Program-made: the position numbers and the translations under genes
Notes under the pieces: model-generated
The model's input: only the letters and a program-made list of their open reading frames with translations
Told to the model about the DNA's origin: nothing
Database searches by the model: none
Assembly: GCF_002217755.1 (NCBI RefSeq)
Contig: NZ_BCFL01000021.1
Location: 248,001 to 312,000, forward strand
Direction of reading: 5' to 3'
DNA: 64,000 bases
Source of the DNA: Streptomyces hyaluromycini
GTDB lineage: Bacteria; Actinomycetota; Actinomycetes; Streptomycetales; Streptomycetaceae
Shown: positions 47,266 to 55,406 of the stretch, piece by piece
Numbering within the stretch: the stretch's first letter is position 1
How the letters are laid out: each line of letters opens with the position of its first letter

Positions 47266-47769
47266 TCAGAGACCTGCGGAGTCCAGTGCCGACTGGAGTG
47301 ACTGCTGGTAGCCCTGGCTGGTGTAGGTGGCCCCGGAGACGGTGTCGATGCTCGCGCTCTGCGCCGCCAGCGCCTCGCTGCGCAGCTGCGGCAGGGCGTA
47401 GTCGTTGATCTGCTGGTCCCGGGGGTTGTCCGACGGGTACTGGAGCGCCGTGACGTCGGTGATCTTGCCGTTCTTGATGGTCACCTTCACCTGGACGGGA
47501 CCCCAGCGGGTCTGCACGGTGTCCCCGGTGACGGTCTTGGTGCCGGTGCTGCTGCTCCCCGACTTGCCGGAGCTGCCGGAGCTGCCCGAGCCGCTGCTCG
47601 CGCCCGGTGAGGAGCTCGCGGCGGCCGACGGCGCGGGTGCCGCCGAGTCGGTGATCACGGTGGGGGCGGTGTGCGGCTTCAGCGCCAGCAGCATCACTAT
47701 CCCGGAGACGGTGGCGGCACTCGCCAGCATGATGCGGCGCAGCGGCCGGTTCTTGTTCAGTGCGTGCAC
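47266..47769 (-). CDS. Exported protein with one FMN-binding (flavinylation) domain
   Basis: A 167-residue protein. A signal-anchor of the RR type (PLRRIMLASAATVSGIVMLL, residues 10-29) is followed by a Ser/Gly-rich linker (about 42-76) and one FMN_bind domain (about 83-166) with the motif DTVSGAT (acceptor Thr about 148) and YTSQGYQQSLQSALDSAG. It is a paralogue of the double-domain protein. The start is GTG at 47769, ten bases after the stop of flavocytochrome 2. It should be flavinylated by the ApbE encoded downstream. Confidence 0.9.
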   Translation of the reverse strand: MHALNKNRPLRRIMLASAATVSGIVMLLALKPHTAPTVITDSAAPAPSAAASSSPGASSGSGSSGSSGKSGSSSTGTKTVTGDTVQTRWGPVQVKVTIKNGKITDVTALQYPSDNPRDQQINDYALPQLRSEALAAQSASIDTVSGATYTSQGYQQSLQSALDSAGL

Positions 47770-47779
47770 GACAGGGGCC

Positions 47780-49138
47780 TCACAGCTCGAACGACTCGTG
47801 GTGGATACGGCGGTCCGGCACTCCGGCGGCCCGCAGCGCCCCGTACAGCTCCTGGGCGAAGCCGTGCGGGCCGCAGATGTACACGTCGTGTCCGGCGAGA
47901 CCGGGGACGGTCGCCCGCAGCGCGTCCGCCGTGAGGGCGGGGCGTTCGCCGCGCGGACCGTTGAGGGCGTAGAGCACCCGGGCCCCGCGCCACCGCGCGA
48001 TCGCCTCCAGCTCGCCGCCCAGCGCCAGGTCCTCGGCGGTACGCGCCCGGTAGAGCAGCGTGACCTCGCCGGGCAGCGTCTCGAAGAGCGCCCGCAGCGG
48101 GGTGACCCCGACGCCGGCCGCGATCAGCAGGGAGCGGTGGCGGGTGGCCCGGTCGGCGGTGAGGGAGCCGTACGGCCCCTCCGCCCACACCCGGGTACCG
48201 GGGCGCAGCAGCGCGACGGCCGTGCTGTGGTCGCCGAGCGCCTTGACCGTGATCCGCAGCAGGTCGCCGCGCGGCGGCGCCGACAGGGAGTACGGCGTGG
48301 ACGTCCAGCCCATGCCGTCACCGCCGAAGAACCGCCAGCGGAAGAACTGCCCCGCCTGCGCGCCCAGTTCACCGATCCGCCGGCCCCGCACCACGACGGA
48401 GTACACGCCGGGTGACTCCTGTTGCACGGACTCCACCCGCAGCCGGTGCCGGAGGTTGAGCCGCACCGGCGCCAGCAGCCGGAACCACACCACCAGGGCC
48501 GCTACCCCCAGGTACAGCGCGTACCAGAAGGCGGTGGCGACCGGCTTGCCGTTGAAGTCGTTGCCCAGCGTCAGCTGGTGGAAGAAGGCGAGGAAGACGG
48601 CCGCGTAGGTGAGGAGGTGGACGTAGTACCAGAACTCGTAGCTGGTACGCCGGCGCGCCGCGCGCATCGAGGTGATGCCGACGGCGAAGAGGATCACCGT
48701 GCCGGCGGTCGCCTTGAGCATGTCGGGGTAGTCCAGCACGACGTTCAGCGTCTCGTGGACGATCGAGGCGTGGTCCTGGGCCGCGTACCCGGTGAGGATC
48801 AGCGCGATGTGCGCGACCAGCAGACACACCGTGTACCGCCCGGCCATCGCATGCCACCGCGCCACCCGGTCGGAGCCGACCCGGACCTCCAGCAGCGGCA
48901 CCCGGGCCATCAGGCCGACGAGCACCGCGCAGGCGTACCCGCACAGCAGCCCGGCCATCCGCCCGGCCCCGGTCAGCCAGCCCGCCGCTCCGACGACCGA
49001 GCCGGTGTCCGACCACCACAGCGCGATCACGGCCGCCGCTCCGGCCCACAGCACGGTGAGCACGGCGGCGGCGGGGGAGCGGCGCGTGGCCACGGCGGGC
49101 ACGGCCGGGGCCGTATGCCGTTCGTCCACGGTCGTCAT
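47780..49138 (-). CDS. Ferric-reductase-like transmembrane flavocytochrome 2
   Basis: A 452-residue paralogue of flavocytochrome 1. Heme ligands are expected in RWHAMAGRYTVCLLVAHIAL and YYVHLLTYAAVFLAFFHQLT, the FAD site in STPYSLSAPPRGDLLRITVK, and the nucleotide site in AAGVGVTPLRALFETLPGE, ending VYICGPHGFAQELYGALR. The ATG at 49138 follows AAAGGA. It is the first gene of the operon, read leftward from a control region shared with a divergent two-component system. Two reductases each paired with an FMN-binding protein suggest two electron outlets or donors with different partners. Confidence 0.92.
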   Translation of the reverse strand: MTTVDERHTAPAVPAVATRRSPAAAVLTVLWAGAAAVIALWWSDTGSVVGAAGWLTGAGRMAGLLCGYACAVLVGLMARVPLLEVRVGSDRVARWHAMAGRYTVCLLVAHIALILTGYAAQDHASIVHETLNVVLDYPDMLKATAGTVILFAVGITSMRAARRRTSYEFWYYVHLLTYAAVFLAFFHQLTLGNDFNGKPVATAFWYALYLGVAALVVWFRLLAPVRLNLRHRLRVESVQQESPGVYSVVVRGRRIGELGAQAGQFFRWRFFGGDGMGWTSTPYSLSAPPRGDLLRITVKALGDHSTAVALLRPGTRVWAEGPYGSLTADRATRHRSLLIAAGVGVTPLRALFETLPGEVTLLYRARTAEDLALGGELEAIARWRGARVLYALNGPRGERPALTADALRATVPGLAGHDVYICGPHGFAQELYGALRAAGVPDRRIHHESFEL

Positions 49139-49184
49139 GAGTTGGGTCCTTTCTCCGTCCGGTGCCGCCACTGTGCAGCCCGAA

Positions 49185-49241
49185 CCTCTGAGGGACCTCT
49201 CAGTGCCCGCCCTGCTCAGCGCACTCAGAGCAAACTCAGAG
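49185..49241. promoter_or_regulatory. Direct-repeat operator between the flavin operon and the two-component system
   Basis: CTCAGAG occurs at 49224-49230 and again at 49235-49241, eleven bases apart (one helical turn). CTCAG also occurs at 49215-49219, and CCTCTGAGGGACCTCTCAG (49185-49203) adds a dyad of the same motif. This is the kind of site bound by OmpR/PhoB-type regulators. It lies between divergent genes whose starts are about 150 bases apart. Confidence 0.55.
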
Positions 49242-49291
49242 CACCCGTGGTCCCCCTCTCGCCGCCGGCAGGGGCGATGCTGGTAGACGCG

Positions 49292-50032
49292 ATGAACACG
49301 ACCCGCTCCGGCCGCCCCGCCCTCACCCGCCCCGACGGCACCCCGCTCCGCGTCCTCGTCGTCGACGACGACCCCGACCTCGCGGAGGTCCTCACCGGCG
49401 CCCTGCGCTACGAGGGCTGGGAGGTCCGCGCGGCCGGCGACGGCGCGGCCGCGCTGACCACGGCCCGGGAGCTGCTGCCGGACGCGGTGGTCCTCGACGT
49501 GATGCTCCCGGACACCGACGGCTTCGCCGTGCTCCGCTCGCTGCACCAGGTGAAGCCGGACGTCTGTGTGCTCTTCCTCACCGCCCGGGACGCCGTCGAG
49601 GACCGCATCGCCGGCATCACCGCGGGCGGTGACGACTACGTCACCAAGCCCTTCAGCCTGGAGGAGGTGATCGCCCGGCTGCGCGGCCTGCTGCGCCGGG
49701 CCGGCATGGCCCGCCAGCAGGAGGACGGCCCCCGGCTGGTCGTCGGCGACCTGACCATGGACGAGGAGGCCCGCGAGGTGTCCCGGGCCGGCGAGCTGAT
49801 CGAGCTCTCGCCGACCGAGTTCGAACTCCTCCGCTTCCTGATGCGCAACCCGCGCCGCGTCCTCAGCAAGGCACAGATCCTGGACCGCGTCTGGTCCTAC
49901 GACTTCGGCGGCCGCGCCCATGTCGTCGAGCTGTACATTTCCTACCTGCGCAAGAAGGTGGACGCGGGCCGCGAACCCATGATCCACACGGTCCGCGGCT
50001 CGGGCTACGTCCTCAAACCGGCGACCAGGTGA
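49292..50032 (+). CDS. OmpR-family response regulator
   Basis: A 246-residue regulator. The receiver domain (residues about 15-130) has the acidic pair VLVVDDDPDLAEVL, the phosphoacceptor Asp in DAVVLDVMLPDTDGF, FLTARDA and the Lys in DDYVTKPFSLEE. The C-terminal winged helix has ELSPTEFELLRFLMRNPRRV, ILDRVWSYDF and HTVRGSGYVLKPA. ATG 49292 is chosen; an in-frame ATG at 49277 has a badly spaced ribosome site. It is followed after four bases by its cognate kinase and is divergent from the flavin operon. Confidence 0.92.
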   Translation: MNTTRSGRPALTRPDGTPLRVLVVDDDPDLAEVLTGALRYEGWEVRAAGDGAAALTTARELLPDAVVLDVMLPDTDGFAVLRSLHQVKPDVCVLFLTARDAVEDRIAGITAGGDDYVTKPFSLEEVIARLRGLLRRAGMARQQEDGPRLVVGDLTMDEEAREVSRAGELIELSPTEFELLRFLMRNPRRVLSKAQILDRVWSYDFGGRAHVVELYISYLRKKVDAGREPMIHTVRGSGYVLKPATR

Positions 50033-50036
50033 CCAG

Positions 50037-51533
50037 GTGACTCTTCTACGACGGCTACGGCACCTGCCCTGCCCCCGCACCCTCCGCGCCCGCCTCACCG
50101 TGGGCCTGGTCGTGCTGCTGGCGGTGAGCTGCGCGGCCGTGGGCATCGCGGCGGTGGTCGAGCTGGACGGCTTCCTCACGGGCCGCCTGGACCAGCAGCT
50201 CCAGCAGACCGGCCCGAGCTTCCCGCAGTCCCTCGAACACGGCACGTACAAGCCCAGCGACCGGGACGGCGACGAGCACGGCGACACCCGCCGCCAGGCC
50301 GCCGGCACCTTCGGCGCCCGCCTGCTCAAGGGCCGGGTCACCAACGCGGCCCTGATCCCCTCCGGAGCCGACCCGGACCTGACCGTCGCCCTCACGGACC
50401 ACGACCGTGCGGCCCTCGCCGCACTGCGGGTCGACGGCCGCGGCCACACGGTCCGCCTCTCCTCGATCGGCGACTACCGGCTCCTGGCCTGGACGGGCCG
50501 CGACGGCGACGTCCTGGTCACCGGTCTGCCCCTGGAGCCGGTACGGGCCACCGTCCACCGCCTGGAACTGGTCGCCGCCGGCGTCTTCGGCCTCGCCCTC
50601 GCCACCGCCGGGGTGGCCGGCGCCCTCTGGGTCCGCTGGTCCCTGCGCCCGCTGAGCCGGGTCGCGGCCACGGCCACCCGGGTCAGCGAACTCCCACTCG
50701 CCAGCGGGGAGGTGGCCCTGCCGCCCCGGGCCCCCGAATCCGACCCCCGCAGCGAGGTCGGCCGGGTGGCCGCCGCCTTCAACCGCATGCTGGGCCACGT
50801 CGAGGACGCGCTGACGAAACGCCACGCGAGCGAGGAACGCCTGCGCTCCTTCGCGGCCGACGCCAGCCACGAACTGCGCACCCCGGTCGCCTCGGTCCGC
50901 GGCCACGCGGAACTGGCGCTGCTCCACCCGGGCCCCCTGCCCCCCGAGATCACCCGGGCCCTGGAACGCATCGCCGCCGAGTCCTCCCGCATGGGCGAGA
51001 TGGTCGACGACCTCCTCCTCCTGGCCCGCCTGGACGCCGGACGCCCCCTGGAGAGCCACCCGGTCGACCTCACCCACCTCGTCCTGGACGCGGTCACGGA
51101 CGCCCGCGCCGCGGGCCCCGACCACCGCTGGACCCTCGACCTCCCCGAAGAACCGGTGACGGTGACCGGCGACAGCCACCGCCTCCAACAGGTACTGGCC
51201 AACCTGCTGGCCAACGCACGGCTGCACACCCCCGCCGGCACGAAGGTGACGGTGACCCTGGAGACGGACGACGCGACGGCGGTCCTCCACGTCCACGACG
51301 ACGGCCCCGGCATTCCCCCGGACATCCAGCCCGGCGTGTTCGAACGCTTCACCAGAGCGGAACACCGCCGCCGCGCGGACGCCTCCGGAGGCGGAGCGGG
51401 CCTGGGCCTGTCGATCGTGGCGGCGGTGGTGGAGGCGCACGGGGGGACGGTGGCCCTGGAAAGCGCCCCGGGATCGACGACGTTCACCGTCGGGCTTCCG
51501 GCAGCTGGTGTGCGGAGCGCTACGGAGCTGTGA
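50037..51533 (+). CDS. Transmembrane sensor histidine kinase
   Basis: A 498-residue kinase. Helices at about 19-40 and 180-201 flank an extracytoplasmic sensor of about 135 residues that contains a charged patch (SDRDGDEHGDTRR). A HAMP domain follows (WSLRPLSRVAATATRVSELP), then the H-box RSFAADASHELRTPVASVRG, N-box LLANARLHTPAG, G1 DDGPGIP and G2 GAGLGLSIVAAVVEAHGG. The GTG start follows AGG repeats. It pairs with the response regulator four bases upstream. Its last 14 bases overlap the convergent esterase gene. The stimulus is unknown, perhaps redox or metals given the neighbouring operon. Confidence 0.92.
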   Translation: MTLLRRLRHLPCPRTLRARLTVGLVVLLAVSCAAVGIAAVVELDGFLTGRLDQQLQQTGPSFPQSLEHGTYKPSDRDGDEHGDTRRQAAGTFGARLLKGRVTNAALIPSGADPDLTVALTDHDRAALAALRVDGRGHTVRLSSIGDYRLLAWTGRDGDVLVTGLPLEPVRATVHRLELVAAGVFGLALATAGVAGALWVRWSLRPLSRVAATATRVSELPLASGEVALPPRAPESDPRSEVGRVAAAFNRMLGHVEDALTKRHASEERLRSFAADASHELRTPVASVRGHAELALLHPGPLPPEITRALERIAAESSRMGEMVDDLLLLARLDAGRPLESHPVDLTHLVLDAVTDARAAGPDHRWTLDLPEEPVTVTGDSHRLQQVLANLLANARLHTPAGTKVTVTLETDDATAVLHVHDDGPGIPPDIQPGVFERFTRAEHRRRADASGGGAGLGLSIVAAVVEAHGGTVALESAPGSTTFTVGLPAAGVRSATEL

Positions 51534-52482
51534 GGCGGAGGGGCCGGCCGGCCCGCGCGGCAGCGTTGGCCGAGGCGAGGACCGCGTTGGCCGCGGCCCG
51601 CCAGTCGCGTGCGGGCTGCCGGTCCGGCAGCCCGCACGATCCGTGGACGTGGCCGGGCAGGGTCCGGCTGACCGCCTGCACGCCGGCGTCGCGCAACCGG
51701 GCCGCATAGGCCTCGCACTCGTCCCTGCGCGGGTCGAACTCCGCGTTGACGAGGTAGGCGGGTGCCACGCCGTCGAGGCCGGGGGCGAAGAGCGGGGACG
51801 CGTAGGGGTGGGCCCGCTCGGCGAGCGAGGAGAGATAGAGATCGATCATGGCGAGGTCCGCCTCGCGCGTCGTGTCGTGTTCCGGGCGAGGGTGCCGCCA
51901 CGCGCTCGACGTCTTGGTGACGTCGGTGCCGGCGGCCTCCAGCAGGTGCAGGGCGATGGCGGGGCCGTCCAGGTCCCGTGCCATCAGCGCGACCACGGCC
52001 GCGAGGTTCCCGCCCGCGGACACGCCGCCCACCGTGACGGCGTCGCGTGCGATGCCGTGCCGCTCGGCGTCCGCGACCAGCCCGCGCAACGCGGTGTAGC
52101 AGTCGTCGGCTCCGGCCGGGAACCGGTGTTCCGGAGCCAGCCGGTACTCGACCGACGCCACGAGGCACGCGGCGTCGTGGGCGCGTCGGGAGAGCAGGCC
52201 GTCCAGATCCCCGGCCAGCGCGGAGCCGAGGACGAACCCGCCGCCGTGGAAGTAGACGTGCAGCGCAAGGCCGCCGTCACCGGCGGGCCGGTACAGACGG
52301 ACCGGGACGTTCTCGATCACGATGTCGCTGATCTCGACGTCGTCCACCGGCCCGTCGGAGAGGTCCGGCGCCCGCCAGGCCCGCAGCTGCGGGAGCGCGG
52401 CCTCGATGTCCTGGACGCCTTCCCCCATCGACCGGTACTGCTCCAGCAGCGCACGGACGGGGGCCGCCAGTTCCTTCGCCAT
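51520..52482 (-). CDS. Alpha/beta-hydrolase-fold esterase (HSL family)
   Basis: A 320-residue esterase related to hormone-sensitive lipase. The oxyanion motif HVYFHGGGFVLGSALA (residues about 74-89), nucleophile Ser in VGGVSAGGNLAAVVAL, and later catalytic Asp (NAEFDPRRDECEAYAARL) and His (LPGHVHGSCG) are all present, so it should be active on short-chain esters. AGGGGAGG precedes the ATG. The GGATGTTT motif shared with the next regulator's promoter occurs 19 bases upstream of the start. Confidence 0.88.
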   Translation of the reverse strand: MAKELAAPVRALLEQYRSMGEGVQDIEAALPQLRAWRAPDLSDGPVDDVEISDIVIENVPVRLYRPAGDGGLALHVYFHGGGFVLGSALAGDLDGLLSRRAHDAACLVASVEYRLAPEHRFPAGADDCYTALRGLVADAERHGIARDAVTVGGVSAGGNLAAVVALMARDLDGPAIALHLLEAAGTDVTKTSSAWRHPRPEHDTTREADLAMIDLYLSSLAERAHPYASPLFAPGLDGVAPAYLVNAEFDPRRDECEAYAARLRDAGVQAVSRTLPGHVHGSCGLPDRQPARDWRAAANAVLASANAAARAGRPLRLTAP

Positions 52483-52500
52483 CCATCCTCCCCTTAGGTG

Positions 52501-52539
52501 GGATGTTTAGTGAGGCGAGATCTATCGGTGGGACGATAG
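52501..52539. promoter_or_regulatory. Operator-like sequences upstream of the esterase
   Basis: GGATGTTT (52501-52508) matches the motif found twice in the divergent control region at 53310-53363. Next to it is a dyad CTATCG (52522-52527) with CGATAG (52534-52539). Both lie in the esterase promoter region and are candidate binding sites for the adjacent FadR-type regulator. Confidence 0.4.
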
Positions 52540-52557
52540 GTCGGGCCTGGCGTGGCG

Positions 52558-53277
52558 TCAAGAACGCGCCGGGAAGCTGTCCGGTGCCGGGGGTGCGGTC
52601 TCTTCGCGCCGGTTGCGCCGCTCATTGCTCGACGCGAGGTGCGCCCGCATGGCCGCGGCGGCCGACTCCGAGTCGCCGAGCAGGATGTGGTGGGCGATCA
52701 GCGCGTGTTCCTGGGCCGCGGCCCTGACGTCCGTGGGGGTGTGGTGGGCGGCGCGCATGAATCGTTCCAGCAGCTGGGCGGTGGTGTCGACGACGCTGAG
52801 ATAGAGGCGGTTGTGCGCGGCCGCCGCGATCGAGCGGTGGAAGGCGACGTCTCGCGCGTAGAGGTCCTCGTCGCGGCGGACGGCGTCCTGGTAGGCGGCC
52901 AGGGCGGCGCGGATCTCCTGCAGTTCCGCCTCTTCGGCGCGTTCGGCCGCCCGGGCCGCCGCGTCCACCTCCAGCAGGACGCGCAGTTCGAGGAGTTCGC
53001 CGACGGCCGCGTCCTGCAGCATCGCGGCCGTGAAGCCCTGTGTGATGGCGGAGCTGCCGTCGATCTTCTGGACCGTGGTCCCGGCGCCGGCGCGCACGTC
53101 CAGGACGCCCGTGGCGACCAGGCTCTGGACGGCCTCGCGCAGTGAGTTCCGGCCCACGCCGTAGCGCGTCATCAGCTCGCGTTCGGGCGGCAGCTTCGAG
53201 CCCTGCTCGAACACCCCCGAGGTGATGTCGTCGAGCAGTTGCTGGGCCACGATCTGGCCCCGGGTCCGGGCAGCCAC
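52558..53277 (-). CDS. GntR/FadR-family (FCD) transcriptional regulator
   Basis: A 239-residue regulator. The winged helix (residues about 5-70, GQIVAQQLLDDITSGVFEQG, PPERELMTRYGVGRNSLREA) is followed by a helical FCD effector domain (about 85-225, LLELRVLLEVDAAARAAERA, DVAFHRSIAAAAHNRLYLSV, EHALIAHHILLGDSESAAAA) with the metal-binding Asp and His residues. I chose GTG 53277 because AGGAGG lies nine bases upstream; this leaves the GGATGTTT sites outside the gene. It neighbours the mannonate-dehydratase remnant, so it was probably a regulator of hexuronate catabolism. Confidence 0.88.
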   Translation of the reverse strand: MAARTRGQIVAQQLLDDITSGVFEQGSKLPPERELMTRYGVGRNSLREAVQSLVATGVLDVRAGAGTTVQKIDGSSAITQGFTAAMLQDAAVGELLELRVLLEVDAAARAAERAEEAELQEIRAALAAYQDAVRRDEDLYARDVAFHRSIAAAAHNRLYLSVVDTTAQLLERFMRAAHHTPTDVRAAAQEHALIAHHILLGDSESAAAAMRAHLASSNERRNRREETAPPAPDSFPARS

Positions 53278-53309
53278 GGGAAACGGCCTCCTGTCAGACG
53301 GTTGACGCC

Positions 53310-53363
53310 AAACATCCTTCATTTTAGCTTTGCGGCTACAAACGTCCTACCAAGAGGATGTTT
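53310..53363. promoter_or_regulatory. Inverted GGATGTTT motifs in the divergent control region
   Basis: AAACATCCT (53310-53318) and AGGATGTTT (53355-53363) are perfect inverted nine-base copies 36 bases apart, between the FadR-type gene and the chimeric mannonate dehydratase gene. A third GGATGTTT stands before the esterase at 52501. A FadR-family operator is the obvious reading. Confidence 0.5.
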
Positions 53364-53385
53364 CCTGGGTCCGAGAGGCATGACC

Positions 53386-53859
53386 GTGAAGATCACATCC
53401 GCCGAAGTCGTCGTCACCTGCCCGGGCCGCAACTTCGTGAGTCTACGTCTGGAGACCGAGGACGGCGTGGTCGGCTGGGGCGATGCCACGCTCAACGGCC
53501 GCGAACTCGCCGTCGCGAGCTACCTGCGCGACCAGGTGAACCCGGTGCTGCTCGGCCGCGACGCCCGCGCGATCGAGGACACCTGGCAGTACCTGTACCG
53601 CGGGAGCTACTGGCGCCGCGGCCCGGTCACGATGGCCGCCGACACCGCGAAGGACCTGGTCATCATCAACATCGCCGTCGCGCTGCCCCAGTCGCTGGTC
53701 CCCTTCGCCGCCCCGGCGCTGATCGCCCTCGGCGGCTACCCCGCGCTGTACCTGACGCTGGCGGCGCTCGGTCTGCTCGGTGCCGCCGCCATCCTGCGCG
53801 TGCCGGAGGTGGGACGAGAGCACATACCCGGCCGCTCGGCACCGATCACCCGCGTCTGA
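53386..53859 (+). pseudogene. In-frame chimera of D-mannonate dehydratase N-terminus and MFS transporter C-terminus
   Basis: A 157-codon open frame made of two unrelated pieces. Residues 1 to about 83 (MKITSAEVVVTCPGRNFVSL, DGVVGWGDATLNGRELAVAS, YLYRGSYWRRGPVTMAA) match the start of ManD-type enolase-superfamily dehydratases, ending well before their catalytic barrel. Residues from about 84 (DTAKDLVIINIAVALPQSLV, LGLLGAAAILRVPEVG) match the last two membrane helices of a sugar MFS transporter. A deletion has thus joined two neighbouring catabolic genes in frame. GAGAGG precedes the GTG at 53386. The product cannot be a dehydratase or transporter; it may be a scar without function. Confidence 0.75.
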
Positions 53860-53991
53860 GACCGCCGCCGCACAGCGAGGCCGCAGGGGATCAGCGATCT
53901 CCGGCGCGCGAGCAACCGGCACACCGGCGCACCCGGCACGACCACACGTCGTACCGGCGCCGAGGATCAGGCCCGTTCCGCCGGTCGGCGA

Positions 53992-54696
53992 TCAGTACCG
54001 GGAAAGCGCCGTACTCCCGCTCACCGTCCCGATGGCGATATGCGGTGCCTTCTTCGGATCCGCCCACCGCACGATCTCCCGCATCGCCTCCTCCGGCACC
54101 GACACGCACCCGGCCGTGGCCCCCTGCCCGTTGACATGCAGGAAGATCCCGGCCCCCCGCCCCCGCACGGGCTGCGAGTAGTTGAACCCGATCACCAGCG
54201 CGTACGCGTACTGCGTCGTGTACGACGACAGCTTCTCCGACTCGGCGGCCCGGCAGTCGGACGGCAGCGGCTCGACCCAACGGTTGTAGGAGGCCGAGTC
54301 GTTGTCCTGGCACCACCACGAATTCGCCGTCACCGGCCGGTACTCGACGGAGGTCCCCGTCGGCGCCGCCTGGAGGCCGAACCCGAACGGCAGGTCGTAC
54401 AGGCCCGTCGGGGTCGTGTTCGTCCCCTGCTGCCGCTTGTCCCCCTCGACCAGCCCCTTCGCGCCGAACCGCGCGGCGGCCGACCCCACCTGCGCCCACT
54501 GCCCGTCCCGGCGCTCCCACCAGGTCAGGGTCCCCGACGTCGAGCTCAGTGCGGACGCCTGCGCGGTGATCAGCTGGCTGCCGCCGCCCGTGTCGGCCAG
54601 CTGGGCGGGCAGCGGTTGCGGATCCCCGCCGCCCGGTGCCGCACCGAGCAGCAGCAGGGACGCGGAGACAAGGGTGACGACGACGCCTGGACGCAT
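53992..54696 (-). CDS. Exported L,D-transpeptidase-like (YkuD-fold) protein
   Basis: A 234-residue exported protein with an N-terminal signal peptide (VVVTLVSASLLLLGAAPGGG). The C-terminal half has the catalytic motif pattern of YkuD proteins: GAGIFLHVNGQGATAGCVSV, with the conserved His and catalytic Cys, followed by PEEAMREIVRWADP. It could crosslink peptidoglycan or attach proteins. Before it lie TPTGLYDLPFGFG and the family's TGxY region. It starts three bases after the PNPOx-like gene's stop on the same strand, so the two are probably cotranscribed. Confidence 0.85.
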   Translation of the reverse strand: MRPGVVVTLVSASLLLLGAAPGGGDPQPLPAQLADTGGGSQLITAQASALSSTSGTLTWWERRDGQWAQVGSAAARFGAKGLVEGDKRQQGTNTTPTGLYDLPFGFGLQAAPTGTSVEYRPVTANSWWCQDNDSASYNRWVEPLPSDCRAAESEKLSSYTTQYAYALVIGFNYSQPVRGRGAGIFLHVNGQGATAGCVSVPEEAMREIVRWADPKKAPHIAIGTVSGSTALSRY

Positions 54697-54699
54697 GGC

Positions 54700-55287
54700 T
54701 CAGACGGTAGACGGAGGCAGCGGCAACGGCAGCCCGGGTAGGCCGTCCAGGCTCACCGCGATGTGGTCCTTCTTCTCGAAGTACGCGCTCAGCGAGGCGT
54801 CGTCCTCGCGCGCGAAGCGCTTCCCGTGCAGCTCACGGTCGGACTCGTACGCCATGTAGGGGACCGCGTAACCACAGCTGTCGCGAATGAGTTCGGCGTG
54901 GACGACGATGATCGCGCGCAGGCCGTGCAGGGCCGGGTCGATGTCCGGGAAACGGGTGAGGAGTTCCGCGAAGCGCGGGTCGTCACGGAAGACCGCCTCG
55001 CCGCGGCCGTGCACCCGCACGATGTTCGGCGGGCCCTGGAACGCGCACCACATCAGGGTGATGCGGCCGTTCTCCCGCAGATGGGCGATGGTCTCGGCGT
55101 TGGAGCCGGCGAAGTCCAGGTAGGCCAGGGTGAGTTCGTCGAGTACGGCGAAGGAGCCCCGGAGGCCCTTGGGGGAGAGGTTGACCGTGCCGTCGCCCGC
55201 GAGCGGGGCGGTGGCGGTGAAGAACAGGGGCTGTTCCTCGATGAACGTGCGGAGCCTGCCGTCTATGCGCTCATAGGTCTTTCCCAT
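54700..55287 (-). CDS. Pyridoxamine 5'-phosphate oxidase-family flavin-binding protein
   Basis: A 195-residue split-barrel protein of the PNPOx-like superfamily (YERIDGRLRTFIEEQPLFFT, NLSPKGLRGSFAVLDELTLA, YLDFAGSNAETIAHLRENGR, ITLMWCAFQGPPNIVRVHGR). Actinobacterial members bind FMN or F420 and reduce diverse substrates; the NxSPKG motif is typical of the general group. The exact substrate is unknown. It precedes the L,D-transpeptidase gene by three bases. Confidence 0.85.
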   Translation of the reverse strand: MGKTYERIDGRLRTFIEEQPLFFTATAPLAGDGTVNLSPKGLRGSFAVLDELTLAYLDFAGSNAETIAHLRENGRITLMWCAFQGPPNIVRVHGRGEAVFRDDPRFAELLTRFPDIDPALHGLRAIIVVHAELIRDSCGYAVPYMAYESDRELHGKRFAREDDASLSAYFEKKDHIAVSLDGLPGLPLPLPPSTV

Positions 55288-55406
55288 ACCTGGAAATTAT
55301 CGGCGCGTTTACTTCGCACGTCTAAGGAATTCCGGGATCCGGACAGGCCCCACTGCGGCCGCCCCGGCCGGCGCTGTACACGGGGCGGCCACAGCTGCCT
55401 GTCACG

